Origin: a virus
Virus record (IMG/VR): IMGVR_UViG_3300047510_003084
Coordinates: 1 to 36,197 of that record
Strand: one strand, 5' to 3'
Length of the DNA: 36,197 bases
The position numbers were made by a program, and so were the translations under genes. The notes below the pieces were generated by a model, which did no database searches, had not been told where the DNA came from, and saw only the letters and a list, made by a program, of their open reading frames with translations. Of this stretch, positions 10,634 to 18,388 are shown in pieces (position 1 is the first letter of the stretch; each line of letters starts with the position of its first letter).

Positions 10634-11230
10634 TTATACAGGAGCAGCGCTTAAGGGTCGGGTAAGAGATGGGCTCCAGGGCTTAGGGGATCCATGATAC
10701 ACTACAACTCCTGCTTCTGGTATATCTCCGTGTTTTTTATAACTAACTACGGTAGGCGGTATTATTAAAGACCAGGATTTAAGATGCTGCTGTATCCACC
10801 ATTGATCACCAGCGCGTCTAATTTTTTCGTCCATATTCTTTAATACATCTACATTAAAATCAGTTGCGATATCCTGTTTTGTACCCTGCCAAAGCATTAC
10901 ACTACTATTAATACATCCCGCATAATAAGCATCTCTCATTACATGAAATGAATTCGTATCAATAGCTAACTGATCTACCCAATCGATTTTTTTTATAGTA
11001 ACATCTAAATCAAAATAGCAACACTTGCCATAGTCGTTTATAAACAGTTCAAGTTTAGACCACCAACCCGGCCAGTTATTTTTTAAAGGTACTACCGGAT
11101 CAGTTATACTCGGATCGTCTGTTAGACATATTAAAGGTTCGTTAGTAAACTGTTTTAATTGATTTCGTAGACGATCTACATGAAATTTTTTATATATACC
11201 GCCTGTTTTTAACACGCACAGATAGTTCAT
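10634..11230 (-). CDS. Putative glycosyltransferase (GT-A, DxD)
   Basis: This 198-aa protein has CYFDLDVTI at residues 71-79, a DxD motif (D74, D76) typical of GT-A nucleotide-sugar transferases. Preceding it is N-x-W-P-G-W-W-S-K-L-E-L-F and following it N-S-S-V-M-L-W. The C-terminus (VVYHGSPKPW) holds the conserved H-G-x-x-K-P-W seen in GT8-like and capsular-polysaccharide-type transferases. It overlaps the FkbM methyltransferase upstream by 4 bp and lies 9 bp before the SNase gene. The likely task is sugar transfer to a surface glycan, a virion protein or DNA; the acceptor cannot be told. Confidence 0.82.
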   Translation of the reverse strand: MNYLCVLKTGGIYKKFHVDRLRNQLKQFTNEPLICLTDDPSITDPVVPLKNNWPGWWSKLELFINDYGKCCYFDLDVTIKKIDWVDQLAIDTNSFHVMRDAYYAGCINSSVMLWQGTKQDIATDFNVDVLKNMDEKIRRAGDQWWIQQHLKSWSLIIPPTVVSYKKHGDIPEAGVVVYHGSPKPWSPSLTRPLSAAPV

Positions 11231-11844
11231 AGAGTAAACACTACGTCTCTTCCAATACGACTTTTTACTTTATATCCGCATAGATCTTCGAGCCATTTTA
11301 TTGTATAGTCATCCGGATATCCTCGCGAGCGGCCTAGTCCTTTAAGTTCAAGAGATATAGTTGGCTTGTATTTAAGTATAGTTTCGCGGCCGCCTTGTAG
11401 AGCATCTTGTTCCCAGCCCTCTACATCTAACATAAGAAAATCTAAAGAGGAAAGATTAAACTCGTCTATTTTAAATATCTTAATCCCGGTATCCGTAATT
11501 CGTACTTGAGTAGCTCCGTAATTACATTTTTCACTAATTGGTCTATATGTACTAACAGTACCTGTAGTACACCCTAGAGCGCCATTTATTTTTTCTATTT
11601 TACTATTTGTTACGTTTAAATCCAAACAAGCATAATTTTCTGGATCTGGTTCCACGGTTATTACCTTTTCGAAATGATTAGCTAGTATATTTGAGTATAC
11701 TCCTACGTTGCCGCCGGCTTGTATACATGTTGTGAATTTGCTTACAAACTTAAGATAAAGTGGTATGCGTAAAGATTCTCCTAATACTATCTCTGGGGTC
11801 CGTAAATCATTATCTGGCCAGTAATAATCTTTTATTGTGCGCAT
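11227..11844 (-). CDS. FkbM-family SAM-dependent methyltransferase
   Basis: This 205-aa protein has the FkbM layout. The SAM-binding motif AGGNVGVYS is at residues 43-51, the acidic loop VEPDPEN at 64-70 and the family hallmark LDVEGWEQDALQGG from residue 139, followed by ISLELKG. FkbM enzymes O-methylate sugars, including phage- and bacterium-encoded surface glycans. It is co-transcribed with the GT-A transferase (4-bp overlap), which supports methylation of a phage-modified sugar. An AATAAATA box lies 6 nt before the start. Identification is strong; the substrate is unknown. Confidence 0.93.
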   Translation of the reverse strand: MRTIKDYYWPDNDLRTPEIVLGESLRIPLYLKFVSKFTTCIQAGGNVGVYSNILANHFEKVITVEPDPENYACLDLNVTNSKIEKINGALGCTTGTVSTYRPISEKCNYGATQVRITDTGIKIFKIDEFNLSSLDFLMLDVEGWEQDALQGGRETILKYKPTISLELKGLGRSRGYPDDYTIKWLEDLCGYKVKSRIGRDVVFTL

Positions 11845-11850
11845 TTATTT

Positions 11851-11858
11851 TATTTATT
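11851..11858 (-). promoter_or_regulatory. T4-late-promoter-like AATAAATA
   Basis: On the minus strand this reads AATAAATA (7 of 8 of TATAAATA) and ends 6 nt before the ATG of the FkbM gene, the same spacing as at 2644-2651. Confidence 0.3.
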
Positions 11859-11862
11859 GTAA

Positions 11863-11877
11863 TAGATATATTATCTA
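11863..11877. promoter_or_regulatory. Perfect inverted repeat between divergent genes
   Basis: TAGATA-TAT-TATCTA is a perfect 6-bp dyad in the 82-bp interval between the divergent genes at 11844 and 11927. A dyad in such a place is a candidate operator. AT-rich composition makes chance occurrence possible. Confidence 0.3.
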
Positions 11878-11926
11878 CTATTTCTTCTTTCATGTATATA
11901 ATATGTAAAAGTTCCTAAATAATAAT

Positions 11927-12583
11927 ATGTCTTTATTTGACGCTACCGCAAATTATATCCTGGAGTCTCTTAATGAGTCTATTATTTTAACAGAGTCGCG
12001 TAGGTTTCCGATATCCGTACGTAATAAGAACTATAAGAACCTAGAGAGAGAGTTTATTACGGATCCAGCGTTTAAGGCCGCTGCGGATGAGATATGGAGA
12101 AAATTTAATGATAACCCGGAAGATCCTTCGATAGACTTTAGCTTTTTAGGAAACAATATCAAGAACGCCCACGGTACTTGGTACAAGCTAAGTTTACGTA
12201 TCCCCGGGAGCCGGACCCATTACCGGTTACTTGGATTTGAACCTAGGGAGGCGCGCGGTTTAATTATCTGGGATTGGATTGGGACCCACGAAGATTATAA
12301 TAAGATCTGGGCTCAGAAAGCCGGGAGTCTTCCGGGTGGGTGGTACTTAAGTAAAGGTGGCCTTGTTAATTACGATAAGCTTGAACCCTGGCTCCAGGCT
12401 GCCGTTGATGCTACAAAGAATGCTAAGGAAAAGAACTTACCTTATGGACAGGCCGAGCTAGATGCTAAGGCCAAGAGAGCCGCGGTATCTAAATCTAAAC
12501 AAGCCTTAAACCTAGCGAAGCGGAAATGGGGATCGGCTACGCCGTGGAACGCGGGGGCGACTGCGTCGCCAGAGAGTAAGTAA
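11927..12583 (+). CDS. HigB/RelE-like protein with putative packaging tag
   Basis: This 218-aa protein starts MSLFDATANYILESLNES, with I-L-E at residues 11-13, a possible tag and cleavage site. Residues of about 85-130 read GTWYKLSLRIPGS, then THYRLLG, then IIWDWIGTHEDYNKIW. The W-Y-K-L...R-L-L...I-G-T-H-E-D-Y-N-K-I order is that of HigB-type toxins of the RelE fold, where I-G-T-H-x-x-Y-D-K-I is a hallmark; such toxins are ribosome-dependent mRNA interferases. The C-terminal 70 residues are Lys/Ala-rich and extra relative to HigB (about 100 aa). No antitoxin gene lies next to it; the next gene is the tagged LRR protein. The resemblance is by eye. Confidence 0.72.
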   Translation: MSLFDATANYILESLNESIILTESRRFPISVRNKNYKNLEREFITDPAFKAAADEIWRKFNDNPEDPSIDFSFLGNNIKNAHGTWYKLSLRIPGSRTHYRLLGFEPREARGLIIWDWIGTHEDYNKIWAQKAGSLPGGWYLSKGGLVNYDKLEPWLQAAVDATKNAKEKNLPYGQAELDAKAKRAAVSKSKQALNLAKRKWGSATPWNAGATASPESK

Positions 12584-12591
12584 TACTGAGT

Positions 12592-14310
12592 ATGAATTAT
12601 AGTCATAATATCCTTTTTGAGAAGTATATGAGTAGTGTGGTTAGATCTACTCTAAATGAAGCGCGTAAGGGGCCGAGTACTGCTGTAATTGATTTAGGTA
12701 CAAAGCCTATGACTTTAAAGTTTGGTAAATATAATCTTGTTAAAGGAGAGGATACTGCTGTAACTACTTTCGATAAAGCAGTGCAAAAAGGTTACATTGC
12801 TTCGGGATCTCTAGAGAACATTAACACTTTAATTGGGATCGGGTTTAAATTTGATAAGGCTTATTTTATCGTAAAGTCGGTCGGTGCTCCTTCTACTATG
12901 GTCCATGGAGTAGATCCCGATGGGGAAGAACTATACTTTATACGTAAGGGAGGCAATTCTATGGTACCTCCATATTTGTATTATAAAACTAAATACGGAC
13001 CCGCTGGTACTTTTTATAAAGAATTTGTTGCTAAGAATCCATCATTGGCGGGTACCGTACCTCCGGAGGAGATATTAAAGAACTTTCTTGGAAATACGGG
13101 TCGCAGTAAGGACTCTAAAATAACATTAAATGCAGATGGTTCGTACGATATTGTAGGAGAGTTACATCTAAGAAATGTTTATCAATCCGGTATCAAAAAA
13201 ATACCTTTACCTACTATACCTATTAAGTTCAATAAGGTTACCGGGGGATTTTATGATCACTCCAATGGCGCACTTCCTTTAGAAAACTATCCTCGAGAAG
13301 TTGCTGGTTATCTTCATGTACAGACTAACGAAGCCAGTCTTGAAACTTTGCGCAATACTGTTGTAAAGAACAAATCCCGGGTAGGTTTTAATGCAAGTGT
13401 GGGTGGAGACTTTGACTATGATGCTAGTAGTATACAAATAACTAACTGCCCGAATTTAGTTAGTTTAAATTTTTTCCCTAAAACAGATAGTTCTACATCA
13501 GTAGATATTAGTCATTGTCCTAAATTAGCTAATTTAGAAGGACTACCTCGAGTCGTATCAGGGGGCTTAAATGTACAGTACTGCGATGGGTTAAGGTCTC
13601 TTAAAGGTGCACCGGACCGTTTTGAACCGTCAAGTAAGTACGCGGTAATTGGCGGGAGCGCGAGTTCGCTAAGATTATACCATTTAGATAATCTAGAGAC
13701 TTTACATTATACCCCAGCCTTCGACGGAAGTCTTACTTTACAGCATTTACCTAACCTGAAAACTTTAGAAGGAGCTAGTAGAATAAAGTTGAGCTATTTT
13801 GCTCTTGACAGTTTAGGGATAGCCAGTCTCGAAGGTCTACCTTCAATTATGAGGGAAACAAGCGATCTCTCTCCAGGCTCTTCTTCATTTCCGAGTGTAA
13901 GATCAATGCGTAATAGTATTCGCAATTGTGACAATTTAGTTAATTTACGCGGCACACCAGACGGTTTACAGACCTTATACGTAATAAATTGCCCGGCTTT
14001 AAATAACCTTAATGGTTTACCGCGTAGTATGTCTTTCTTAACAATTGAAAGTTGCCCGTCTCTAAATACTCTTGAAGGCTTACCAGATGTTATTGAAGGA
14101 GATCTTCAGATAGTCGACTGCTCAGGTATAACAGAAAGTACACTAACTTATTACGCGGTCGGAGATGTTGTTAAGGGAGATATTTATTTTGGCGGGGAAG
14201 GAACCAGCCGCTTTAATACCAGACCAATTGATAAGTCTAGATATACTAGAGCAGTAAGAGACGCTATAACTAAAGGCAACATAGATGCCGATGTAAATCT
14301 AGACATTTAA
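12592..14310 (+). CDS. Dual-tagged leucine-rich-repeat protein
   Basis: This 572-aa protein starts MNYSHNILFEKY (L-F-E at residues 8-10, like the left array) and ends DADVNLDI (the C-terminal tag). From about residue 280 to 520 it has repeats of the form C-P-x-L-x-x-L-x-G-L-P: ITNCPNLVSL, ISHCPKLANLEGLP, HLPNLKTLEGA, INCPALNNLNGLP and IESCPSLNTLEGLP. This is a leucine-rich-repeat solenoid like the BspA-type or 'NCP' LRRs. The first about 250 residues form a separate domain with GSYDIVGELHLRNV. LRRs bind proteins, so an injected host-binding protein is a natural guess. Both tags on a large protein far from the array show the tags are not just local duplication. Confidence 0.9.
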   Translation: MNYSHNILFEKYMSSVVRSTLNEARKGPSTAVIDLGTKPMTLKFGKYNLVKGEDTAVTTFDKAVQKGYIASGSLENINTLIGIGFKFDKAYFIVKSVGAPSTMVHGVDPDGEELYFIRKGGNSMVPPYLYYKTKYGPAGTFYKEFVAKNPSLAGTVPPEEILKNFLGNTGRSKDSKITLNADGSYDIVGELHLRNVYQSGIKKIPLPTIPIKFNKVTGGFYDHSNGALPLENYPREVAGYLHVQTNEASLETLRNTVVKNKSRVGFNASVGGDFDYDASSIQITNCPNLVSLNFFPKTDSSTSVDISHCPKLANLEGLPRVVSGGLNVQYCDGLRSLKGAPDRFEPSSKYAVIGGSASSLRLYHLDNLETLHYTPAFDGSLTLQHLPNLKTLEGASRIKLSYFALDSLGIASLEGLPSIMRETSDLSPGSSSFPSVRSMRNSIRNCDNLVNLRGTPDGLQTLYVINCPALNNLNGLPRSMSFLTIESCPSLNTLEGLPDVIEGDLQIVDCSGITESTLTYYAVGDVVKGDIYFGGEGTSRFNTRPIDKSRYTRAVRDAITKGNIDADVNLDI

Positions 14311-14363
14311 AGGCTGTATAAGAATGGGGGTTGAGAGCCGGGTGTCAATTGATAAGTATAGTT

Positions 14364-14489
14364 ATGTTAATCGCGACCTCTATTTGTATATTTCTATCTG
14401 TAGCTGCGGCCGGCTACGTAATGGCGTATATTGATCGGCCAGACTCTCTACAGAACAAGGATGATAAACCTAACGACTTTTATTTCTAA
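14364..14489 (+). CDS. Small single-span membrane protein (41 aa)
   Basis: A 41-codon frame starts MLIATSICIFLSVAAAGYVM and ends PDSLQNKDDKPNDFYF. It has one transmembrane helix (about residues 2-22) and a charged, Asp/Lys-rich tail. It lies between the LRR gene and a GTG-started gene, ending 2 bp before the latter. The shape (N-terminal anchor, short polar tail) is that of many phage membrane microproteins. No Shine-Dalgarno sequence is visible. A different frame from ATG 14324 is also open for 36 codons but is less protein-like. Confidence 0.55.
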   Translation: MLIATSICIFLSVAAAGYVMAYIDRPDSLQNKDDKPNDFYF

Positions 14490-14491
14490 CC

Positions 14492-15706
14492 GTGTCTAAA
14501 CTAGATAACTTATATTCTCGTATTTTAAACCGTATCCCTTTTACTAGCCGGTCGCATTTTAGGGATGTGTATAGTTATGAGATCTTAAATGAAGAAGCAC
14601 CGGTTGTAGTATACCCAGATGGCTTTCAGTATATAGAAGCTACTGGTACTATTTCATCTAGCTGGGATCAATTACAGGCCTCTTTATTTGATAGACAAAA
14701 TGAAGGTAGTGGTCGTGGAGAGTACTCAGTTGCAGCATTGCTCATTTCAAAACTAGACCCGGCTAAATATAATGAATTTATACAAGCCGGAGTCGATGGA
14801 CCTGGAGCTATAGGTACTATTAATGCAGCAAAGTATATTGATGATTTCGGTATCGTACAGGGTGGTAGTGTATCATATGACGTAAACTATCCCAACACGG
14901 ATCTGAAATACGAAGTTAAAGAGATTGGAGAAGGTAAAGGAGAAGCTCGTACCGGTACAGAAGGTAAACGCGCCGCTAAGACATTATTAGATAAGATTCA
15001 TTCTGGGGTTAACAATCTTTACGAAAAGTATACGGTACTCGATTCTCAGAGCAAAGAAATAGTTAACCAGTTTAAAACCCCTTCCGGTCTTACTATTGGT
15101 TCTATTTTACAAACTGCTCACAAATACTTTAGTATTAAGACTGGCGAACTACCTATGGGCGCAGTCTTTTCTAGAGAGAAGAAAGTAAAAGTAGTAAAGA
15201 ACCCCAGAAAGAAACCAACTCCAGAACCTGAACCGGCATCTTCTGAAGAAAGTATATCTGTTCCTAAACTTTCGTTTTTAGCGGATCTTATCTTTGAACT
15301 GGTAATGGATCCACGTATTGAAGAGATAATACCGCAGACCGCTGAGCAAATAAAAAATATATATAAGACAAACGATTTTGAAGCTCGTTTTATTGATGCC
15401 TATATAAGAAACTATTTAAAAGATATTGCTACAAACGACCCTAAAGTTAAGCTCAGTGATTTTATTTTATACTGCTCTGTTTCGATATTCAGAAACGATA
15501 CAGCATTTAAAAAAGAAGTACAAGATTACTTCACCCCGGGTACAGAGCAACATAAGAGAGCCGTAAAGGAAGCGCTTCCAGTTACTGGAGTATTCGCCGT
15601 AGACCCAGGACGTTTCTATTATACCGGTGCTAATGAACTAGAAAAAGGTATAAGAGTGACTCGTATTAGTATGGGTGGTTTTAAGATCGGTAAAGCTGAA
15701 GAATAA
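14492..15706 (+). CDS. Hypothetical protein with PD-(D/E)xK-like signature
   Basis: This 404-aa protein starts at GTG 14492, 2 bp after the preceding small gene. Near residue 34 it has YEILNEEAP (L-N-E), a possible processing site. Around residues 125-140 the sequence SYDVNYPNTDLKYEVKEI shows D-x10-E-x-K, the spacing of PD-(D/E)xK nuclease active sites, next to a Gly/Lys-rich stretch and a helix (GKRAAKTLLDKI). A Pro/Lys linker (KKPTPEPEPASSEES, near residue 245) divides it into two domains; the C-terminal one is helical. A packaged nuclease is a possible reading, weakly supported. The family is not recognised. Confidence 0.85.
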   Translation: MSKLDNLYSRILNRIPFTSRSHFRDVYSYEILNEEAPVVVYPDGFQYIEATGTISSSWDQLQASLFDRQNEGSGRGEYSVAALLISKLDPAKYNEFIQAGVDGPGAIGTINAAKYIDDFGIVQGGSVSYDVNYPNTDLKYEVKEIGEGKGEARTGTEGKRAAKTLLDKIHSGVNNLYEKYTVLDSQSKEIVNQFKTPSGLTIGSILQTAHKYFSIKTGELPMGAVFSREKKVKVVKNPRKKPTPEPEPASSEESISVPKLSFLADLIFELVMDPRIEEIIPQTAEQIKNIYKTNDFEARFIDAYIRNYLKDIATNDPKVKLSDFILYCSVSIFRNDTAFKKEVQDYFTPGTEQHKRAVKEALPVTGVFAVDPGRFYYTGANELEKGIRVTRISMGGFKIGKAEE

Positions 15707-15727
15707 TTATTTTTTGTTTTCTTATAA

Positions 15728-16399
15728 ATGAATAAATTTATTTTATATTATTCTCATAATTCTCTACCAATTTTAATGGAAGAATTTTTTCAAAAAAAAC
15801 TTATTGAAACTGTTAGCGGTATACCTATAGTTTCAGTAATAAAAAACCCTCGTACTGAGTATAGCGGTACTTTCGCTGATATAAATCTTAAAATAGATTT
15901 TAAGTATAATAATTGGAGCAGTATATATCAACAAATGGGAGCGGGTATTGATGCTATACTTAAAATTAAAGAAGATGTGATAGTTTATATTGCGGAGCAC
16001 GATGTTATATATCCTCCTTCGTATTTTGCAAATTTACCGCCAGACGAAATGACTTTTTTGAAAAATTTAAATTTATATTTTCTTATGAAAAGGGGCTATA
16101 TTGGCCCTTTCGGAAATTATATACAATCTCAAACTATAAGCACAGCAAGATTATTTAAATCTTGGTTAGACGAAGTAACTAAGATTAAAGGTCCAAGCGG
16201 CTATAAACTAAAAAAATTTAATAACGAACATTCTTCTTTAGATGTGAGACACGGGTTTAACTACACGGGGCCTCGATACGCTCGTACAGAAAAAAATTAT
16301 ATAACTTCTTTGCCTTATTGGGGAAATTATAAAGATATACTCAATACAATACCAGGAATTATACCTTTTAGGCAAGACAAGTCTCAAGGAATAGAATAA
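15728..16399 (+). CDS. Putative glycosyltransferase-like protein
   Basis: This 223-aa protein starts MNKFILYYSHNSLPILMEEF. It has SIYQQMGAGIDAI followed by VIVYIAEHDVIYPPSYF. The E-H-D motif after a hydrophobic strand sits where GT-A enzymes bind the nucleotide sugar, and similar 'AEHDVIYPP.YF' proteins occur in glycan clusters. The neighbours support this, as two GT2 genes follow on the opposite strand, ending convergently 2 bp away. The gene is strongly AT-rich, with ATA and AAA codons. The assignment to a glycosyltransferase is moderate. Confidence 0.72.
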   Translation: MNKFILYYSHNSLPILMEEFFQKKLIETVSGIPIVSVIKNPRTEYSGTFADINLKIDFKYNNWSSIYQQMGAGIDAILKIKEDVIVYIAEHDVIYPPSYFANLPPDEMTFLKNLNLYFLMKRGYIGPFGNYIQSQTISTARLFKSWLDEVTKIKGPSGYKLKKFNNEHSSLDVRHGFNYTGPRYARTEKNYITSLPYWGNYKDILNTIPGIIPFRQDKSQGIE

Positions 16400-16401
16400 C
16401 A

Positions 16402-17082
16402 CTACTTACCATAGCGCTCTTCTACTATCTTCATATTACGAGCAAAGATAGTTTCTTGCATTGGATTCTTAGTTACTGTAGCTCCACCCTCGTGATAAAT
16501 CGGGAACGGGCCAGCTACCTTATTGGTACCAGCAATTCCGTCTAGATGTATTTCAGGTACCTGGTGTATACTAAACCCAGCCAGATGAGCACGTACGCAA
16601 TAATCAATATCTTCACCGCAACCCGGAGTGAATGTTTCATCGAGTAGACCAATTTTATTTATTACTTCTCTTTTTATAGCAGCACAGAAAAATAGAACCC
16701 AAGGCTTACCACCTTGATAGCGTTTAATTAGACCGGTTATACCAGCTTTAGGGTTAGTTAAAAGCGGTTCAACTAACTTATTGTACCAGGTATTGTCATA
16801 GAGAACTGTGTCGTTATTCAACAGAATAACTATATCTCCAGTAGCAACAGACATGCCCATATTAACTGCCTTAGGGTACCCTAAAGGCTTATGCCACTCT
16901 ACCATATGAAAATATTCGTTCTTATACTCTGTATTAAAAAGTACTCGAGTATAATCAGTACAGCCGTTTGACACAACAATAACTTCTCCGTCAGTTAAGT
17001 CAGTATTGTCTCGAATACTTTTGAGACACTTATTTAAAAGATCCCAACGACTGAGTGTAGGTATAATAATAGAAAATTTCAT
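16402..17082 (-). CDS. Family 2 glycosyltransferase
   Basis: This 226-aa protein has the GT2 pattern. It opens SIIIPTLSRWDLLNKCLKSI, then has IVVSNGCTDYT (nucleotide site), a conserved L-G-Y-P-K-A-V-N-M-G, the LLNNDTVLYD motif (N-N-D at 89-91) in the DxD position and GEDIDYCVRAHLAGF near residue 155, the acceptor-side E-D motif. The length is usual for a single-domain GT2. It is a paralogue of the next gene, whose stop overlaps its start by one base (TAATG). It probably acts with that paralogue and the FkbM methyltransferase on a surface or virion glycan. Confidence 0.93.
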   Translation of the reverse strand: MKFSIIIPTLSRWDLLNKCLKSIRDNTDLTDGEVIVVSNGCTDYTRVLFNTEYKNEYFHMVEWHKPLGYPKAVNMGMSVATGDIVILLNNDTVLYDNTWYNKLVEPLLTNPKAGITGLIKRYQGGKPWVLFFCAAIKREVINKIGLLDETFTPGCGEDIDYCVRAHLAGFSIHQVPEIHLDGIAGTNKVAGPFPIYHEGGATVTKNPMQETIFARNMKIVEERYGK

Positions 17083-17762
17083 TAGGGTGGTCCGTATAAT
17101 TGGGTTAAGCGCGCTTCATTTGCCTTAGTAATCTCAGCCATATTAGGTATAGTGTTACAGGTTACTCCGCCAATATGGTATATCGGAAACAAGAACGGTC
17201 TTCCTGGACTCGTTAAGTTACCTTGAAAAAGAGGAACCATATAATTGGTATAGCCTTTAAAATAAGCCTTAATACAGAAATCAGTATCTTCTCCGCCGCC
17301 TGCTCCAAACGATTCGTCAAGATAACCTAATTCTGCAAAGACATTTCTTTTAATCATTACACAGAAGAAGATCAACCATGGTATACCAGCTCGTGTTAAA
17401 CTTGAAGGTCCTGTCGCGCACACGTTGGTAAACCGGGTAAACGGCTCTTCAAGCATGCTTATCCAGTTTGAGTTTAACAGCTGTGAGTCATTATTAAGTA
17501 AGATTAAATACTCTCCAGTTGCAACGGCAGCACCTAAATTTATTGCCTTAGCATACCCCAAGGGCTGTTCCCATCTAACAAGTTTAAATGGAGACCCGAG
17601 ACTATTAACATAGTCTACTGTCCCATCTTTACAGCCATTACTTACAACAATAATTTCAGAACTATTAATTACAGAAATAGAAGTATTAGCTATAATACTA
17701 TCAATACATTGCTTAAGAATATCAACCCGGTTGTAGGTGGGTATAATAATAGAATATTTCAT
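17082..17762 (-). CDS. Family 2 glycosyltransferase, paralogue
   Basis: This 226-aa GT2 protein opens SIIIPTYNRVDILKQCIDSI, then has IVVSNGCKDGTVDYV, L-G-Y-A-K-A-I-N-L-G, ILLNNDSQLLNSNW and GGGEDTDFCIKAYFKGY. It aligns with its downstream neighbour throughout, including the C-terminal FPIYHIGG block, so the two arose by duplication and perhaps transfer different sugars in sequence. It starts in overlap with the MGMFDTV gene upstream (4 bp). There is no membrane segment, so it should act in the cytoplasm. Confidence 0.93.
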   Translation of the reverse strand: MKYSIIIPTYNRVDILKQCIDSIIANTSISVINSSEIIVVSNGCKDGTVDYVNSLGSPFKLVRWEQPLGYAKAINLGAAVATGEYLILLNNDSQLLNSNWISMLEEPFTRFTNVCATGPSSLTRAGIPWLIFFCVMIKRNVFAELGYLDESFGAGGGEDTDFCIKAYFKGYTNYMVPLFQGNLTSPGRPFLFPIYHIGGVTCNTIPNMAEITKANEARLTQLYGPP

Positions 17763-18316
17763 ATTTTATATCCAATATGAGCGATAAAACCACCAACGCT
17801 TATAAACGCTCGGCTTATTTTGCGTGTGACCGTTCTATAAATTCGAGTATTAAAGAAATACTTATTATACCACTTCTTTCTCTGTCTTTCGTCTTCTTCC
17901 TGGTATTTTTTTTCTCGAATCTTTCTTTCTGCATTATCAGTAGCTTCAAATTTCTCCAATTCGCACTTCTCGACCTGACCTCGAGTAAAGGTCAGCTTGA
18001 ATTCAATCCAACAATCGTATTTTTCTGTTTCTATAAAATTATAAACAAAGACAGTTCCGTGATGATAAACTTCTTCAAGATATGATTCTCTACTCTCATT
18101 AGAAGAGTTGAATGTAGCATTTGATTCTTCCTTATCTTTCCAGTTCTTAATATAGAGTTTACCATTCTGGATAGTGTACTCCGCCAGAATGTTTTCCAGG
18201 CATTTAGTTTGAAAAGGTCTGGTATTATCCTTTAGACCGAGCTTGATCATTTCCTCCGTAAAAGGAAGGCTATCAAAGTCATTACTTGCCATATAGACTG
18301 TATCGAACATTCCCAT
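17759..18316 (-). CDS. MGMFDTV-type phage hypothetical protein
   Basis: The frame is open from 18343, but I place the start at 18316. That gives MGMFDTVYMASNDFDSLPFT, the usual opening of a widespread phage protein family of unknown function. The 185-aa protein has a beta-rich middle (AEYTIQNGKLYIKNW and FVYNFIETEKYDCWIEFKLT) and a highly charged helix (DNAERKIREKKYQEEDERQR) before a basic, partly hydrophobic C-terminus. In this family an N-terminal zinc-ribbon-like region is common but is not obvious here. It is the first gene of the minus-strand unit with the two GT2 genes. Confidence 0.75.
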   Translation of the reverse strand: MGMFDTVYMASNDFDSLPFTEEMIKLGLKDNTRPFQTKCLENILAEYTIQNGKLYIKNWKDKEESNATFNSSNESRESYLEEVYHHGTVFVYNFIETEKYDCWIEFKLTFTRGQVEKCELEKFEATDNAERKIREKKYQEEDERQRKKWYNKYFFNTRIYRTVTRKISRAFISVGGFIAHIGYKI

Positions 18317-18371
18317 AATTAAATATATTATAGAACATTGCAAACTATTCCATGTTTTTTAGGTAAAAAGT

Positions 18372-18379
18372 AATAAATA
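18372..18379 (+). promoter_or_regulatory. T4-late-promoter-like AATAAATA
   Basis: AATAAATA (7 of 8 of TATAAATA) ends 9 nt before the ATG at 18389. Confidence 0.3.
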
Positions 18380-18388
18380 TATACAACT

